A stretch of 64,000 bases of DNA from Mauremys mutica. Lineage: Eukaryota > Chordata > Testudines > Geoemydidae. The notes beneath the pieces are model-generated. The model saw nothing but the letters and a program-made list of their open reading frames with translations. It did not search any database and was not told the DNA's origin. The position numbers and the translations under genes were made by a program. Below, piece after piece: positions 1 to 10,046 of the stretch. The stretch covers positions 30,765,340-30,829,339 of the forward strand of contig NC_059077.1 in NCBI RefSeq assembly GCF_020497125.1. Reading direction: 5' to 3'. How positions within the stretch are numbered: position 1 is the first letter of the stretch; the number at the start of each line of letters is the position of its first letter.

Positions 1-1690
1 CTTCAGTATCATTGCCTTAAAAAGCACTGACCAGAAGAAGTAGATGACCTCATTTCAAAATTATTACAGTACAGAGAACTCAGTTTCAACATTATAATTC
101 ATTTTCTTACAAAATATTTCAAATTTATTATCACTTTCCTGACATATAATGGCTAATCGTTAAGGATAGCCACTTTAACATAATATGAATACACATTTCT
201 CCATAGGTAATACAACAGTTCCTGCATTAGCATTATTGACTAAGGTACATTTAACTTCTTCACTAATACTTAATGGAAGGTTAATGTATAAGTCAGAAGA
301 TTAAATGGCTTTTACTTAAAACAAGTATATTGATTAAAATAACTTAGTGAGGTTTTAAAAGATGATGATATAAAAGTAGTCACACTTTAAAATATTTTAT
401 TTAATATTATGAGCAAAATGTGGGCTAGAGAAGATCAAAATTACTGGAAGTTATTGTACTAATTGTATTTTGAGCTAATTATTGCTCCTAGTTAACAAAT
501 GGATATTTTATATTGAAAGGTAGCAAATCATGCCTGCTAAATTTAGTGCTCACAAAGTTAACTCTATTCCATCAACCTAGGAATTACCCGAGCTTTACAA
601 GTAATGTCCTTCATGTACAACCTTCTACTATCATATACCTGGCATCATTAAGGGATAGAGTAACCTTCCAAGTACAGAACAACTATTCAGTGCCAATGAA
701 GTATAGTTCTATTTCCTTTTCATGTTTTATTATTACTATTTAAATATGTTTGTGTTAAACTTAATAATCTTTCTCAAAACTATTTAACTACCATTACGTT
801 TGTACTGTAACTATTTTCTTCCTTTGTTTAAACTCTATATTCCATCAGTGTACAATACTGAAGAATTAACCTTTTTATCATGTGAAATAGGATGCCTAGG
901 GTCATTCACCTGTTTAATTCAGTTTTGGCCCAATAAAAAGCTCATCTTGAGAATTTTTGCTCTAAGGCGGCACGCGGTGACACCTGGGGGCTTTGCTCAA
1001 TTCTCAGCTGAGCCTTTTCACTGGTGTGGAATTCTTTGTATCAAAAGAAAATGATACAAAGTTGGTGTGTGTAGGTAAAATACCATAACTATAAACCACA
1101 TTTGTAGAAAAATCTTTAGGTATTAAGGGCAGTATATTAAGTCCCCTGATGCAGTTGGTGAATACTATATGCTGGTGAAATACAGGGCTTTATTCACCAA
1201 GAGGCTCAGGAGAGACAGCTTGGTACAGAGTGATTTTGAAGGTGCAGTTTTTGGAGAACCGGAAGAGCTGAAAAGGCAGGGGAACACTGAGAATGGGCTG
1301 GACACATGCTTAACAGGTTGTTTCACTCATCCCCGATGAGTAGCTACAGGCCACCTGTATATTATGTCTTCCAAACAAATCCAATCAACCAATCATGTGT
1401 TTAATTTAACTACAGTGACTTAAATTGGGTGAGGATCAAAACAGTAAATATATATAGTATCACAATATTGAAAAAAAACAACAAAGCTAGTGTCTCCAAA
1501 CTTTCCCCTGCCTCCCAGGGGCAGGAAGATTGTAGAACATTATCTTGGTATATTGTGTTGGTGCATAGTGTTGAGGTATAGAGGATATGTACTGATAAGT
1601 GTCTTCAATTGTACATTTTTCTTGCTTTTGAAATGCTTGTGATATATGGTAGTTTAAGATCTGTGTGTAGTTACTGCACCTTGCAGAACT
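1..1690. other. AT-rich unassigned DNA
   Basis: No gene or clear repeat boundary was recognised. The stretch is AT-rich with short chance frames on both strands. A slightly more GC-rich patch near 965-1030 could be part of an old repeat, but no terminal repeat or target duplication is visible. Confidence 0.5.
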
Positions 1691-1814
1691 TTCAGTGTGG
1701 TGGAGTTCAAAAGATCACGTTCTGGGAACGTTTCCAGACCTGAAGAAGATTTCTGTGTAAGGTCAAAAGGCTGTCTCTCTCACCAACAGAACTTGGTCCA
1801 ATAAAAGATATTTC
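1691..1814 (+). repeat. Structured-end repeat, subfamily C, 5' part (split by LTR)
   Basis: Contains CTGAAGA at 1740-1746, CTCTCTCACCAACAGAAC and CTTGGTCC at 1792-1799, followed by AATAAAAGATATT. The same sequence occurs in reverse orientation near 40.3 kb. The rest of this copy resumes at 3127 after an inserted LTR. The GAAA box expected after the first stem is degenerate here (AAAA). See the findings on the ribozyme-like core and the co-varying stem. Confidence 0.7.
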
Positions 1815-3126
1815 TGTGACAGGTTTGGTCACAGAGATCGCCTTGAGACTGTCACTTGATGTGCTGAAATTACCTCTGAGCCCATTTTTCCTGACAGCTT
1901 GGGACTCCAGAACCCTGCCTTGTTGAGCTAGACACGCTAGCATGCTGCAACATAGACCCAGGGTCTGGACCACGCCCCCAAAACTGCAGATTTTAACTAA
2001 AAACAGCTCAGCAGGTTACCTGTCTCCAGTACCCAGAGACCCAGCTCCAAACCCCCAATAAATCTGTTTTACTCTGTATAAAGTGTATACAGGCTAAATT
2101 CGTAAATTGTTAGCCCTCTATATCATTGTTTGCTCCCCCAGGTATTAACCACTTACTCTGGGTTTATTAATAAACAAAAGTGATTTTATTAAGTATAAAA
2201 AGTAGGATTTAAGTGGTTTCAAGTAATGGCAGACAGAACAAAGTACGGTAAGTCACCGAGCAAAATAAAACAAAAACACACAAGTCTAAGCCTAATACAT
2301 TAAGAAACTGAATACAGGTAATATCTCACCCTCAAAGCTTCCAATAAGCTTCCAATAAGCTTCTTTCACAGACTAGACTTCTTTCTAGTCTGGGCCCAAT
2401 CCTTTCCCCTGATACAGTCTTTGTTAGATCCAGCAGACATCTCAGGTGGTAGGCAGGGGTTTTCTCATCACTGGCCGCCCCTTTTGTTCTGCTCCACCCC
2501 CTTTTATAGCTTTGGCACAAGGCAGGGATCTTTTGTCTCTCTGGGTCCCTACCCCTCCTTCTAAATGGAAAAGTACCAGATTTAAGATGGATTTCATTAT
2601 CAGGTGATATGTTCACATGTCACCGTAAGACCCCTAGTCACACTGTGTCAAAGGCTGACTTTCAATAGATCGCAGCGAGGTAGCTGCTCTGCTACGCACG
2701 AAACCCTGACCCAGAATCAGGTCGTCTATGAATGATTTAGCACCAGGTTCCCCACGAACGTGCGGTGTGCAACAGGTGAGAGGCGGCCCCCTTCTGTCCA
2801 CACTCCAGTCCTGACACAAATGGACTGGCCCACACATACACAGAAAGGCTTTCTGTTTACAGAACTAGTTTACATTTACAACTAATTGTTTCTGGAGGAC
2901 TTTTAATGGCCTCCACTTAATATGTTTACATCAGTGATACATGTTTATATCTTATTCTCCTAACTCCAGATATAGAACTAATACATGCAAACAAATAGGA
3001 TGAACACACTTAGTAGATTACAAGCTTTCTAATGACACCATACAAGGGGTATTTAGCATAAAGCATCTTTCAGTTATGCATATTCATAAGCATACTTCCA
3101 TAAAGCATATGGAGTGCAATGTCACA
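1815..3126. mobile_element. Solo LTR-like element
   Basis: The element begins TGTGACA and ends TGTCACA, an inverted repeat with the TG...CA ends typical of LTRs. It interrupts a recognisable repeat exactly between GATATTTC and ATTACTTCC, leaving an imperfect 5-bp duplication (ATTTC at 1810-1814, ATTAC at 3127-3131). It has an AATAAA signal near 2057. No internal gag-pol region or second LTR is nearby, so it is probably a solo LTR of an endogenous retrovirus or LTR retrotransposon. The minus-strand frames inside it (for example near 2332-2616) resemble no known protein. I recall this sequence as repeated in turtle genomes, but that is from memory. Confidence 0.6.
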
Positions 3127-3205
3127 ATTACTTCCACCCTCACTCCCTTCTCTCTCTAATATCCTGGAACCAACATGGCTACAACACCCCTGCAATTTTC
3201 AGTTA
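3127..3205 (+). repeat. Structured-end repeat, subfamily C, 3' part
   Basis: Continues the repeat cut at 1814. It reads CTCTCTCTAATATCCTGGAACCAAC then ATGGCTACAAC. GGAACCAAC at 3166-3174 is the partner of CTTGGTCC at 1792-1799, with one extra A. The matching end piece also occurs in reverse near 46.25 kb. Confidence 0.65.
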
Positions 3206-3602
3206 GTAGCAGTTGCAGATGGTGCCATGATGTAGACTGAACTTAAAAGTGAAGTAGGCATGAATGTAACATGTAAACAAGGGCATTATGCTGTCTCAGC
3301 TGGCTGTCCCCAGCATAGGGACCATGCATCCTGGATTTAATATAGGACAGTGTTCTTTTTACGTTGATGTCCCAACGTTCCAAGAGTTTTCCCCCACCCC
3401 GTGTTCCAGTTTTTCATTTAATCAAAAAACCCTTCTCTGTATTGTTCAAGGCATATTTCCAGAATGATATCAAGTGTATTTTACACCACTTTTTCACCCA
3501 CATTATGCAGAGTATATGTTTTGTATGAGACATTGTGCAAGGCCAAAGTTTGCTAAGTGACAGTATTATACTCTAAGTCCACTGAATCAATGACCTGGTC
3601 CA
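3206..3602. other. Unassigned DNA
   Basis: No feature was recognised between the repeat end and the GC-rich block that follows. Confidence 0.5.
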
Positions 3603-4440
3603 TAGGTATCAACCCCATGGGTGTTCCAGGGCTCAAGCACTCACCAAAAAAATAAAAAGGGGTGGGGGCAGGGGGATGCTAAACACCTGCAGGGCCATAT
3701 TCATCTTTTGTGGACCCCAGCGCTGGGACTGTGGTCCCACCTCACACTCCACCCATGCTCTGACTCTTCCCCGCCGAGGTCCTGCCCACTGCTGCATCCT
3801 GAAGCCTCGTCCCCATTGGCCTCCTCTCCCCAAGGCCCCAACCACACTCAGGGGTGGCTCCAGGCACCAGCACGCCAAGCACATGCTTGGGGCGGCAAGC
3901 CACTGGGGGCGCTCTGCCGATCGCCGCGAGGGCGGCAGGTAGGCTGTCTTTGGCAGCATGCCTGCGGAGGGTCCACTGGTCCCGCGGCTTCCTGCCTGCC
4001 GTGCTTGGGGTGGCAAAATGCCTAGAGCTGCCCCTGACCACACTCTAGCCTGAGGCCCCTCCCCCACTTACCATCTTCCCCTTGAGGCCCCGCCTGCGCT
4101 TTGCCCTGAGGCTCTTTCCCCTGAGGCTTTGCCCACCGCTTGAACAGAGGGGAGGGTGTGGAGAGGAATACCCACCAGCAAAAACAAAAGTCAGCACCTG
4201 GGATCTGGTCAAAATCTGTGCTCTGGCCCTGGGATCCCTTGCTTTGTTCCACTGCATGATCACCAGCACCAGGAAAAAGGAAACAAGACACAGAGGAGTC
4301 CAAAGCTCTGCTGAATTCAGCATTTCTTTGAGCTTCTCCACTGCTCCAGGTAGAGCTTTCCTACCACTATGGAGCAGATACAGGAAATGAGCCAGAATGG
4401 GGAGCACTTAATTATTTTACATCCTGAAAAAATGTCACCA
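3603..4440. repeat. GC-rich interspersed repeat interrupted by a hAT MITE
   Basis: GC-rich DNA (GGTGTTCCAGGGCTCAAGCA, then CCC/GGC-rich tracts) with few stop codons, giving long overlapping frames on both strands with no protein character. The hAT MITE at 3849-4036 sits inside it, so this repeat is the older one. ACCCACCAGCA near 4169 is reminiscent of the other end of the same family. Confidence 0.45.
3849..4036. mobile_element. hAT-type MITE (CAGGGG family), 188 bp
   Basis: Ends are CAGGGGTGGCTC and GAGCTGCCCCTG, near-perfect terminal inverted repeats. They are flanked by an exact 8-bp target duplication, ACCACACT at 3841-3848 and 4037-4044, which is diagnostic of hAT transposition. The same family occurs at 38742-38989, sharing the GCTCCAGGCNCCAGCACGCC start and the GCTTGGGG and GGCGCTCTGCC blocks. 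It has no coding capacity and would have been moved by a hAT transposase encoded elsewhere. This copy has lost part of the middle compared with the second copy. Confidence 0.9.
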
Positions 4441-4509
4441 AAAAGTGACACAATTTTTGATTTTGAAAATACATCCACTTTAGACAGTAACGCCTGATAC
4501 CAACCACAG

Positions 4510-5075
4510 GTGGCAGTATCATAGGCAGGGGTAGGCTGTGCCTTCCCGAACAACCTAGAGTGGCCCCGCCCACACTCTGCCCCAGGCCAGGCCCCCTCCT
4601 GCGGTTCCCAGGGTGTTCTGCTTTGGCTGGCCCAGGCTGGCTGGAGCTGGCTGGCCTGAATCCTGCAGGGAGTCAGGGCAACTGGTGCTGGGGCCTCACC
4701 GGCCGCATCCCTGGGGCTGGCCGCGCCACCCGGCCTCTGGAGCACTGCGGCTGGCCACCTTGCTGCCCAGAGCACAGGGGAGGGAACACTGTCGCCTGGC
4801 ACACCGGGGCTGGCCGCACTTCCCAGAGCACCAGGCCTGGGAGCACCATCCAGAGTACTAGGACTGGGGCCTCGCCCCCTGGATGCCCGGCTCAGGGTCC
4901 GTGGTGCTGTGGTGGGGGTGCTCTAGGATCCTGCAGGGGGAAGGAGGGAGAAAAGGGAGGGGCAGGATCTTGGATACAAGAGGAGGGGCCGGCAGCTAGC
5001 CTCCTGCAGTGGCCGGGTCACTGGCCGCCCACGATACCAACCACTATATGCCCCCTCCGTGTAAAGGAATGAACA
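4510..5075. repeat. GC-rich repeat, AGGCTGTGCCT family
   Basis: TATCATAGGCAGGGGTAGGC and the following GTGCCTTCCC...TGGCCCCGCCC match a block at 23344-23405, so both belong to one interspersed family. The rest is CTGGC/CAGGCTGG-rich. The long frames here (161-170 codons on both strands) are low-complexity products without a recognisable fold. Confidence 0.5.
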
Positions 5076-5133
5076 CTACCCCTGAAGAAGTTAAGCCACC
5101 TGTATTCTGCTGCCTCTGAGGGGCTCTTACTGA

Positions 5134-6367
5134 GGCCTGGTCTACACTATGGCTTTAGGTCAAACTTAGCAGCATTACCTTGATTTAATCCTGGACCCGT
5201 CTACACAATGAAGCCCTTTTTTTCGACTTAAAGGGCTCTTTAAATCGATTTCTTTACTCCACCTCCGACTAGGGGATTAGCGCTGAATTTCATTTCCTGT
5301 TTGGCCAGCATGTTTGCAGAGCTCATGCAGAGGTCATCAGCATGATGTGCACATTGTCGGGGCACATTGCCAGGCCTGTACTTTGTGAGAAGTCTATGAC
5401 CATGTCTCTCTCGTCACCACGCTGCTGTCACCTCCTCGCCTGGTTTTGCACGAAACAATTGTCTGCCATTGCTCTGACGGAGGGAGGGGCGACTGACAAC
5501 ATGGCTTACAGGGAATTAAAATCAACAAAAGGGGTGGCTTTGCATCAAGGAGAAACACAAACAACTGTCACACAGAATGGACCCCTCAAGGATTGAACTT
5601 AAAACCCTGGATTTAGCAGGTTGTTGATTTCACAAAACAAATCAGGTCAATTTCTTGTTTTGATCCATCTATCTTTTACATCTTAGGCTGGCAGCAGACA
5701 GTGCAGTATGACTGCTAGCCATCGTCATCTCCTGGCTGCTCGCCAGAAGATGGGAATGACCTGGCTGAGTCACTCCCATGTCTGCCCAGGCGCCCCTTAC
5801 CGACCTCACCGAGGTCGGCTAAAAGAGCACCCAGGAATATGACGACAATGGCTACCAATCGTAATGCACCGTCTGCTGCCAAAAGGCAATGAGCTGCTGC
5901 TGTGTAGCAATGCAGTCCCACGTCTGCCAGCACCCCGGAGATGTACAGTGATGGTAAGCTGAGCAGGCTCTATACTTGCCGTGGTATGGCGTCTGCTCAG
6001 GTAACCCAGGAAAAAAGGCGTGAAACAATTGTCTGCCGTTGCTTTCACGGAGGAAGGGAGGGAGAAGGGGGCCAGATGACATGTAACCAGAACCACCCGC
6101 AACACTGTTTTTGCCCCATCAGGGCAAAATTCACCCAGAATTCCAATGGGCAGTGGAGACTGCAGGAACTGTGGGATAGCTACCCACACTACCCACAGTG
6201 CAACACTCCGGAAGTCAACGCTAGCCTCGGTACTGTGGACACAGTCCGCTGACTTAATGCACTTAGAGCATTTTGTGTGGGGACACACACAATTGACTAT
6301 ATAAAAACGATTTCTTAAAAAAATGGCTTCTATAAATTCGACCTAATTTCGTAGTGTAGGCATACCC
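5134..6367. mobile_element. Non-autonomous Harbinger/PIF-type element, 1.2 kb
   Basis: The left end GGCCTGGTCTACACTATG and the right end, read in reverse as GGGTATGCCTACACTACG, form terminal inverted repeats. They extend inward as imperfect copies around TTAGGTCRAA. A 3-bp duplication TGA flanks it (5131-5133 and 6368-6370), matching Harbinger behaviour. The left end and a TTTCCTGTTTGNYCAGCATG block near 5296 recur in the larger Harbinger copy at 57967-62636. No transposase motif was found in any frame, so it depended on an autonomous relative. Confidence 0.8.
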
Positions 6368-6589
6368 TGAGACATGTCTGTGCTGGGAGGAGATTCGGTC
6401 CTGTTGCTTCAGGTCGAGGAGCATAGAACACACCTTGTATTATTTCTGTTTCTGTGCAGATGATCAAGTCACCTACCAATTAGAACTGTTAACACATGTT
6501 CCAATCCCCTCATGCCACTGGCTCGTTTAAAACAATAGAATTATAGCATGCAACCTAATTTCTTCAAATGTGCCTATGTTGTTACAAGG

Positions 6590-6895
6590 AGGAGGGAGAA
6601 AAATTGTTCTAATCAAACGGGACAAGAAGCAATGGGCTTAAATTGCAGCCAAGGCAGTTTAGGTTGGACATTAGGAAAAACTTCCGAACTGTCAGGGTGG
6701 TTAAGCACTGTGATAAATAGCCTAGGGAGGTTGTGGAATCTCCATCATTGGAGATTTTTAAGAGCAGGTTAGACAAACATCTGTCAGGGATGGTCTAGTT
6801 AACACTTAGTCCTGCCATGAGTGCAGAGGACTGGACTAGATGACCTCTTGAGGTCCCTTCCAGTCCTACAATTCTATGAGTCTATTCCTAGAGTT
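6590..6895 (+). mobile_element. CR1 LINE 3' end (5'-truncated)
   Basis: Encodes the C-terminal tail of a CR1 ORF2 (TTTAGGTTGGACATTAGGAA, read as RLDIRKNF, and later PREVV) with one in-frame stop. It then enters the CR1 3' UTR (GACTAGATGACCTCTTGAGG) and ends in the short tail ATTCTATGAGTCTATTC. Truncation at the 5' end and the ATTCTATG tail are typical of dead-on-arrival CR1 insertions. Confidence 0.9.
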
Positions 6896-7845
6896 TACAA
6901 TGAGTTATAACTATATGATAAATTTTAAAACATTAGTAAGCCATTTTAACTAGAGGAACCTGAAAAATGTAAGACTCAGAGTGTTTTCGTAAAGACTTCC
7001 TAAATGAGGCTATTTTTAACTAAAAGCAATTCACAAATTAACTAACAGATGTACTTCAAATATTTCAGGAAATTCTAGCTATACTCTCAGATTAAGTGCT
7101 GTAAATTTAAGGATTCTTCATACAATACAGAGATACAATCCCTGCTTTAAGAATAAATCTGAATCCAGCCTTGACTGTGAAGTGCACCTCCATATTTACA
7201 CTGTAGCACTGGAACCAGTGATTGGCTTATACTAAGATGTTTAATGCAGGGTAAAAATTGATTTCAGCATACCGTCTTCTACAACAATTATGTGTATTTA
7301 AGATGCTATGGAATGTACTTTGAGTTTCAGACTTCTTAAATCACAGCTGATAAAGGGTGTAACAGGCCAACCACCTCCTGAGGATCCTCTGGTGGATTGT
7401 CTCTGTTTCCCTTCTTGAGGGCCACTTAAGAACTCCATATAGTCTTTCTCATGGCTAACACCTGCCTGGGTTGGTTTAATAAAAGCAACAGTTCAAAACT
7501 ATCCTCAAGGTCCCAAAATAAAGTCCATAACTACAACACAAAAGTTCATATTCAGCTCTGGCATCATCTGCCCCACCCAATGCTCTTTTTCTGCCTCACT
7601 CTGCTCTTCACAAAACCTCCCTTCTGAGCTGAGCTCAGCCTTCTGGCTCTGCTTCCAGGCTTGTTGTATTGATCTCAAGGGCCAAAAGAGTTAAAGGCAT
7701 TATAAACTCTTCCACCAAGGTTTTGGGGGGAGGAGGGGTGTACTGGACGGTGGGTTCTACAGAGGCCCTGGTCTAAAGTTTATTGATCAAACCTTCCTTC
7801 TCCTCTGATCCCTACTTTCTTATTCATTCATCTTCCCCTAAATGT
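6896..7845. other. AT-rich unassigned DNA
   Basis: Nothing was recognised here apart from a G-run near 7724-7738. Confidence 0.5.
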
Positions 7846-7849
7846 TTTA

Positions 7850-8110
7850 AAATGATTCATGCTTTTATTGCTGTTTCTAATTATGATGCTCAATCCCTTT
7901 TAGACCCACCTATCTGGAACTTTCTATCCTTCTTTGTTTTTCTGACATTCTTCATCTTTTTAAATCCTATCTCAAAACCTATTTGTTTTCCTCTTTTTAA
8001 TTCTACATCTATTGATTTGATGTCTTCTCTTCCTGTAAGGCCTTTATTTTGTTCTCACTCAAGACAACTAAATGTTAATATGGTTCCTTTTATCGTGGAT
8101 TACTGATATT
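7850..8110 (+). pseudogene. L2-like LINE ORF2 C-terminal fragment
   Basis: Codons from 7959 read FKSYLKTYLFSS. This resembles the conserved end of L2-type ORF2 proteins (FK..LKTYLF), with an upstream PPIWNFL in a different frame. The frame between the two is broken, so this is an old fragment. The following TAAGGCC...TTTTGTTCTC region would correspond to the 3' UTR. Chance similarity cannot be excluded. Confidence 0.45.
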
Positions 8111-9429
8111 TTTTCTTTCATTGCTATATTCTTGCCATTCTTAACACTTTGGATCAAAGGAGCTACATACATTTTAAAAGTGGTTAAAATTATGTGCCAT
8201 AGGTAATCTAGCATTTTGCATTACTGAACTTTAAAAATATCCTATATAGCTGCAGATTAATTTGGGCTAATTAGATATGTATAATTCGAGCAACATTAAT
8301 ACACTGCAATGAAGTCTCCCTTTGGACCTCCATTTGAATCAAGGTTGCCCATGGCTTGGATGTGATCACATGGTCCTTGTATTCCTGGACAGTATGGAGG
8401 TTTCTCAGTGAGTCTTTGGTCCACATAATGGTAGAGCAAGGAGTAGGTAGACTGGGGCCTGGCTGGGGGACACATCCTCCCCTTTCCAGTCCTGTGGAGA
8501 ATCCCTGAGAAAAGTAATACAGCCCTAGATTGTGTTAATTTTGCTATGGAGTCTCCCCATGGGGCATCCAGGCATAGTTGTGGCCAGTCTGAGTCATTGG
8601 TAGTGAAACTACATTGTAATGTTGTTACCAAGGAGTGAGAGTGGATGAAGGGGGTAGCTACCAGGGATCGGAGCCAATGAAATGTTGAGGACGACAGTAG
8701 CCTAAAGGCTGCCCAAAATTTTTGTTAATTTAATAATCACAAGGTACTGAAAATGTAGCCCAGGGTCAGTGTGGCACATGGGCAGCTCATATGACTCCCA
8801 TAATACCTTTCTTCTACTACATTGACAGCAGGGAGAGAGATACAACATCCTAAATTGTCTGTATCACTGAAGGATCATTCTTGCTCTGGAACAATTCACC
8901 TTGAGCTTCGTAGACAAGTTATATAGACAAATTATGCTAGGACAGAGTAGTTGCATTACATTCAGTGATCTAGATCATAGCTTCTCCTGCAGCCCTTTCA
9001 TCCACTAATTTTATAATTGTATCATAAAAAACCACACCCCTTTTAGTATTTGTTGCGTGGATTGAAGTTAGACTTTCTGAATGTAATTGCGAGAAACACT
9101 ACCCTTTCCTTCTCTCCATTTGTCTACTGTCTTTCAGAAATAATTGCCAGTGGTTGGTATGTTCTTAGTTAAATTACATTTCCTTAACACTTCTCTGTGC
9201 ATGTGATCTAGTTAGGAATATTTGGTGCTCTGTCTAAGTACTCCTTGAACTTCTTACTGAGCTATTTTAAAGAGAGATTCATTGCTTCTTAGTTGTTTAC
9301 TTCTATTTTCTCAGTTTTTTTAAATCAAAGAAAGATTTTAAAGAAAGCTAGAAATCTAAGACATTTTAGAGTCAACTACTTTAGTCCCTTCCTCTTGTAT
9401 TTATGAGTCTGCTTCTGTATTTATTTTTC
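8111..9429. other. Unassigned DNA
   Basis: No repeat boundary, RNA gene or protein similarity was recognised. A minus-strand frame at 8296-8631 has no familiar motif. Confidence 0.5.
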
Positions 9430-10046
9430 CTCAAAAATATCTGCAAACGCCCCCCTCATCCTCCTTGTCTGGGTCTCTGCTTTTTCCAGCCTTATCTCTT
9501 CCCTGCAAGCCTTAACTGAGTCAATCTATTCTTTACTGGTTTTCTCTCACCTTCTTAATTTTCAGTATAGTATTTCTTTAAACTTTTTCTAATCACAGAT
9601 CTTTCTAGTCCTTCCCAAAGCCACAATGGCTATTTCTTGCATTCCTATATTTCAGAGGAATTGTAGTCTGAGTCACTTAAATTATAGTATGTTTTAAAAT
9701 TCTCCAGCCTTTTTGCACACCAAGGATTTTAATACTTCCATCCTATTCCATTGACCTTACTAGAATTCTTAAGTTATCCAAATTTGCTTTCCTCAGATCT
9801 CATTTCATTGTGTTCTCTTTACTCTTTCCTTATTATGCTGAGTTTAAGTAGCTCTTGATTCTTAGCGCTTGGTTCCTATTATTCTCACATTCTCAATCAC
9901 TTCCTCCTTATCAGTATGAAGAAGATCCAAAATAGTTTCTCCTCTGGTTGGATTATCTACTCGCTGGATGATAAACTTGTCCTCTCTGCTTCCTAGGAAT
10001 TTCTTTGAGGATGCATCTTTAGATATTTGTGTCACCCAAAGCACTG
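9430..10046 (-). pseudogene. CR1-type LINE ORF2 fragment, endonuclease end and linker
   Basis: Read on the minus strand, 10044-9862 contains SKKFLGSREDKFIIQ, NPTRGETILDLL and TDKEEVIENVRI. These match the end of the CR1 apurinic endonuclease domain (RRFL....NFL.Q....PTRG..LLDL...N.E..V..V). Further along, in broken frames, CREEIRLEKAE matches the linker segment before the reverse transcriptase. Several stops and frameshifts show it is long inactive. Confidence 0.7.

Noticed and set aside
3633..5072. Long overlapping ORFs (up to 170 codons) on both strands
   Set aside because: They lie in GC-rich repeat and MITE DNA where stops are rare, on both strands at once, with low-complexity products and no family resemblance.
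5342..6288. Frames of 72-160 codons inside the 1.2-kb Harbinger element
   Set aside because: No DDE or Myb/SANT motif in any frame.
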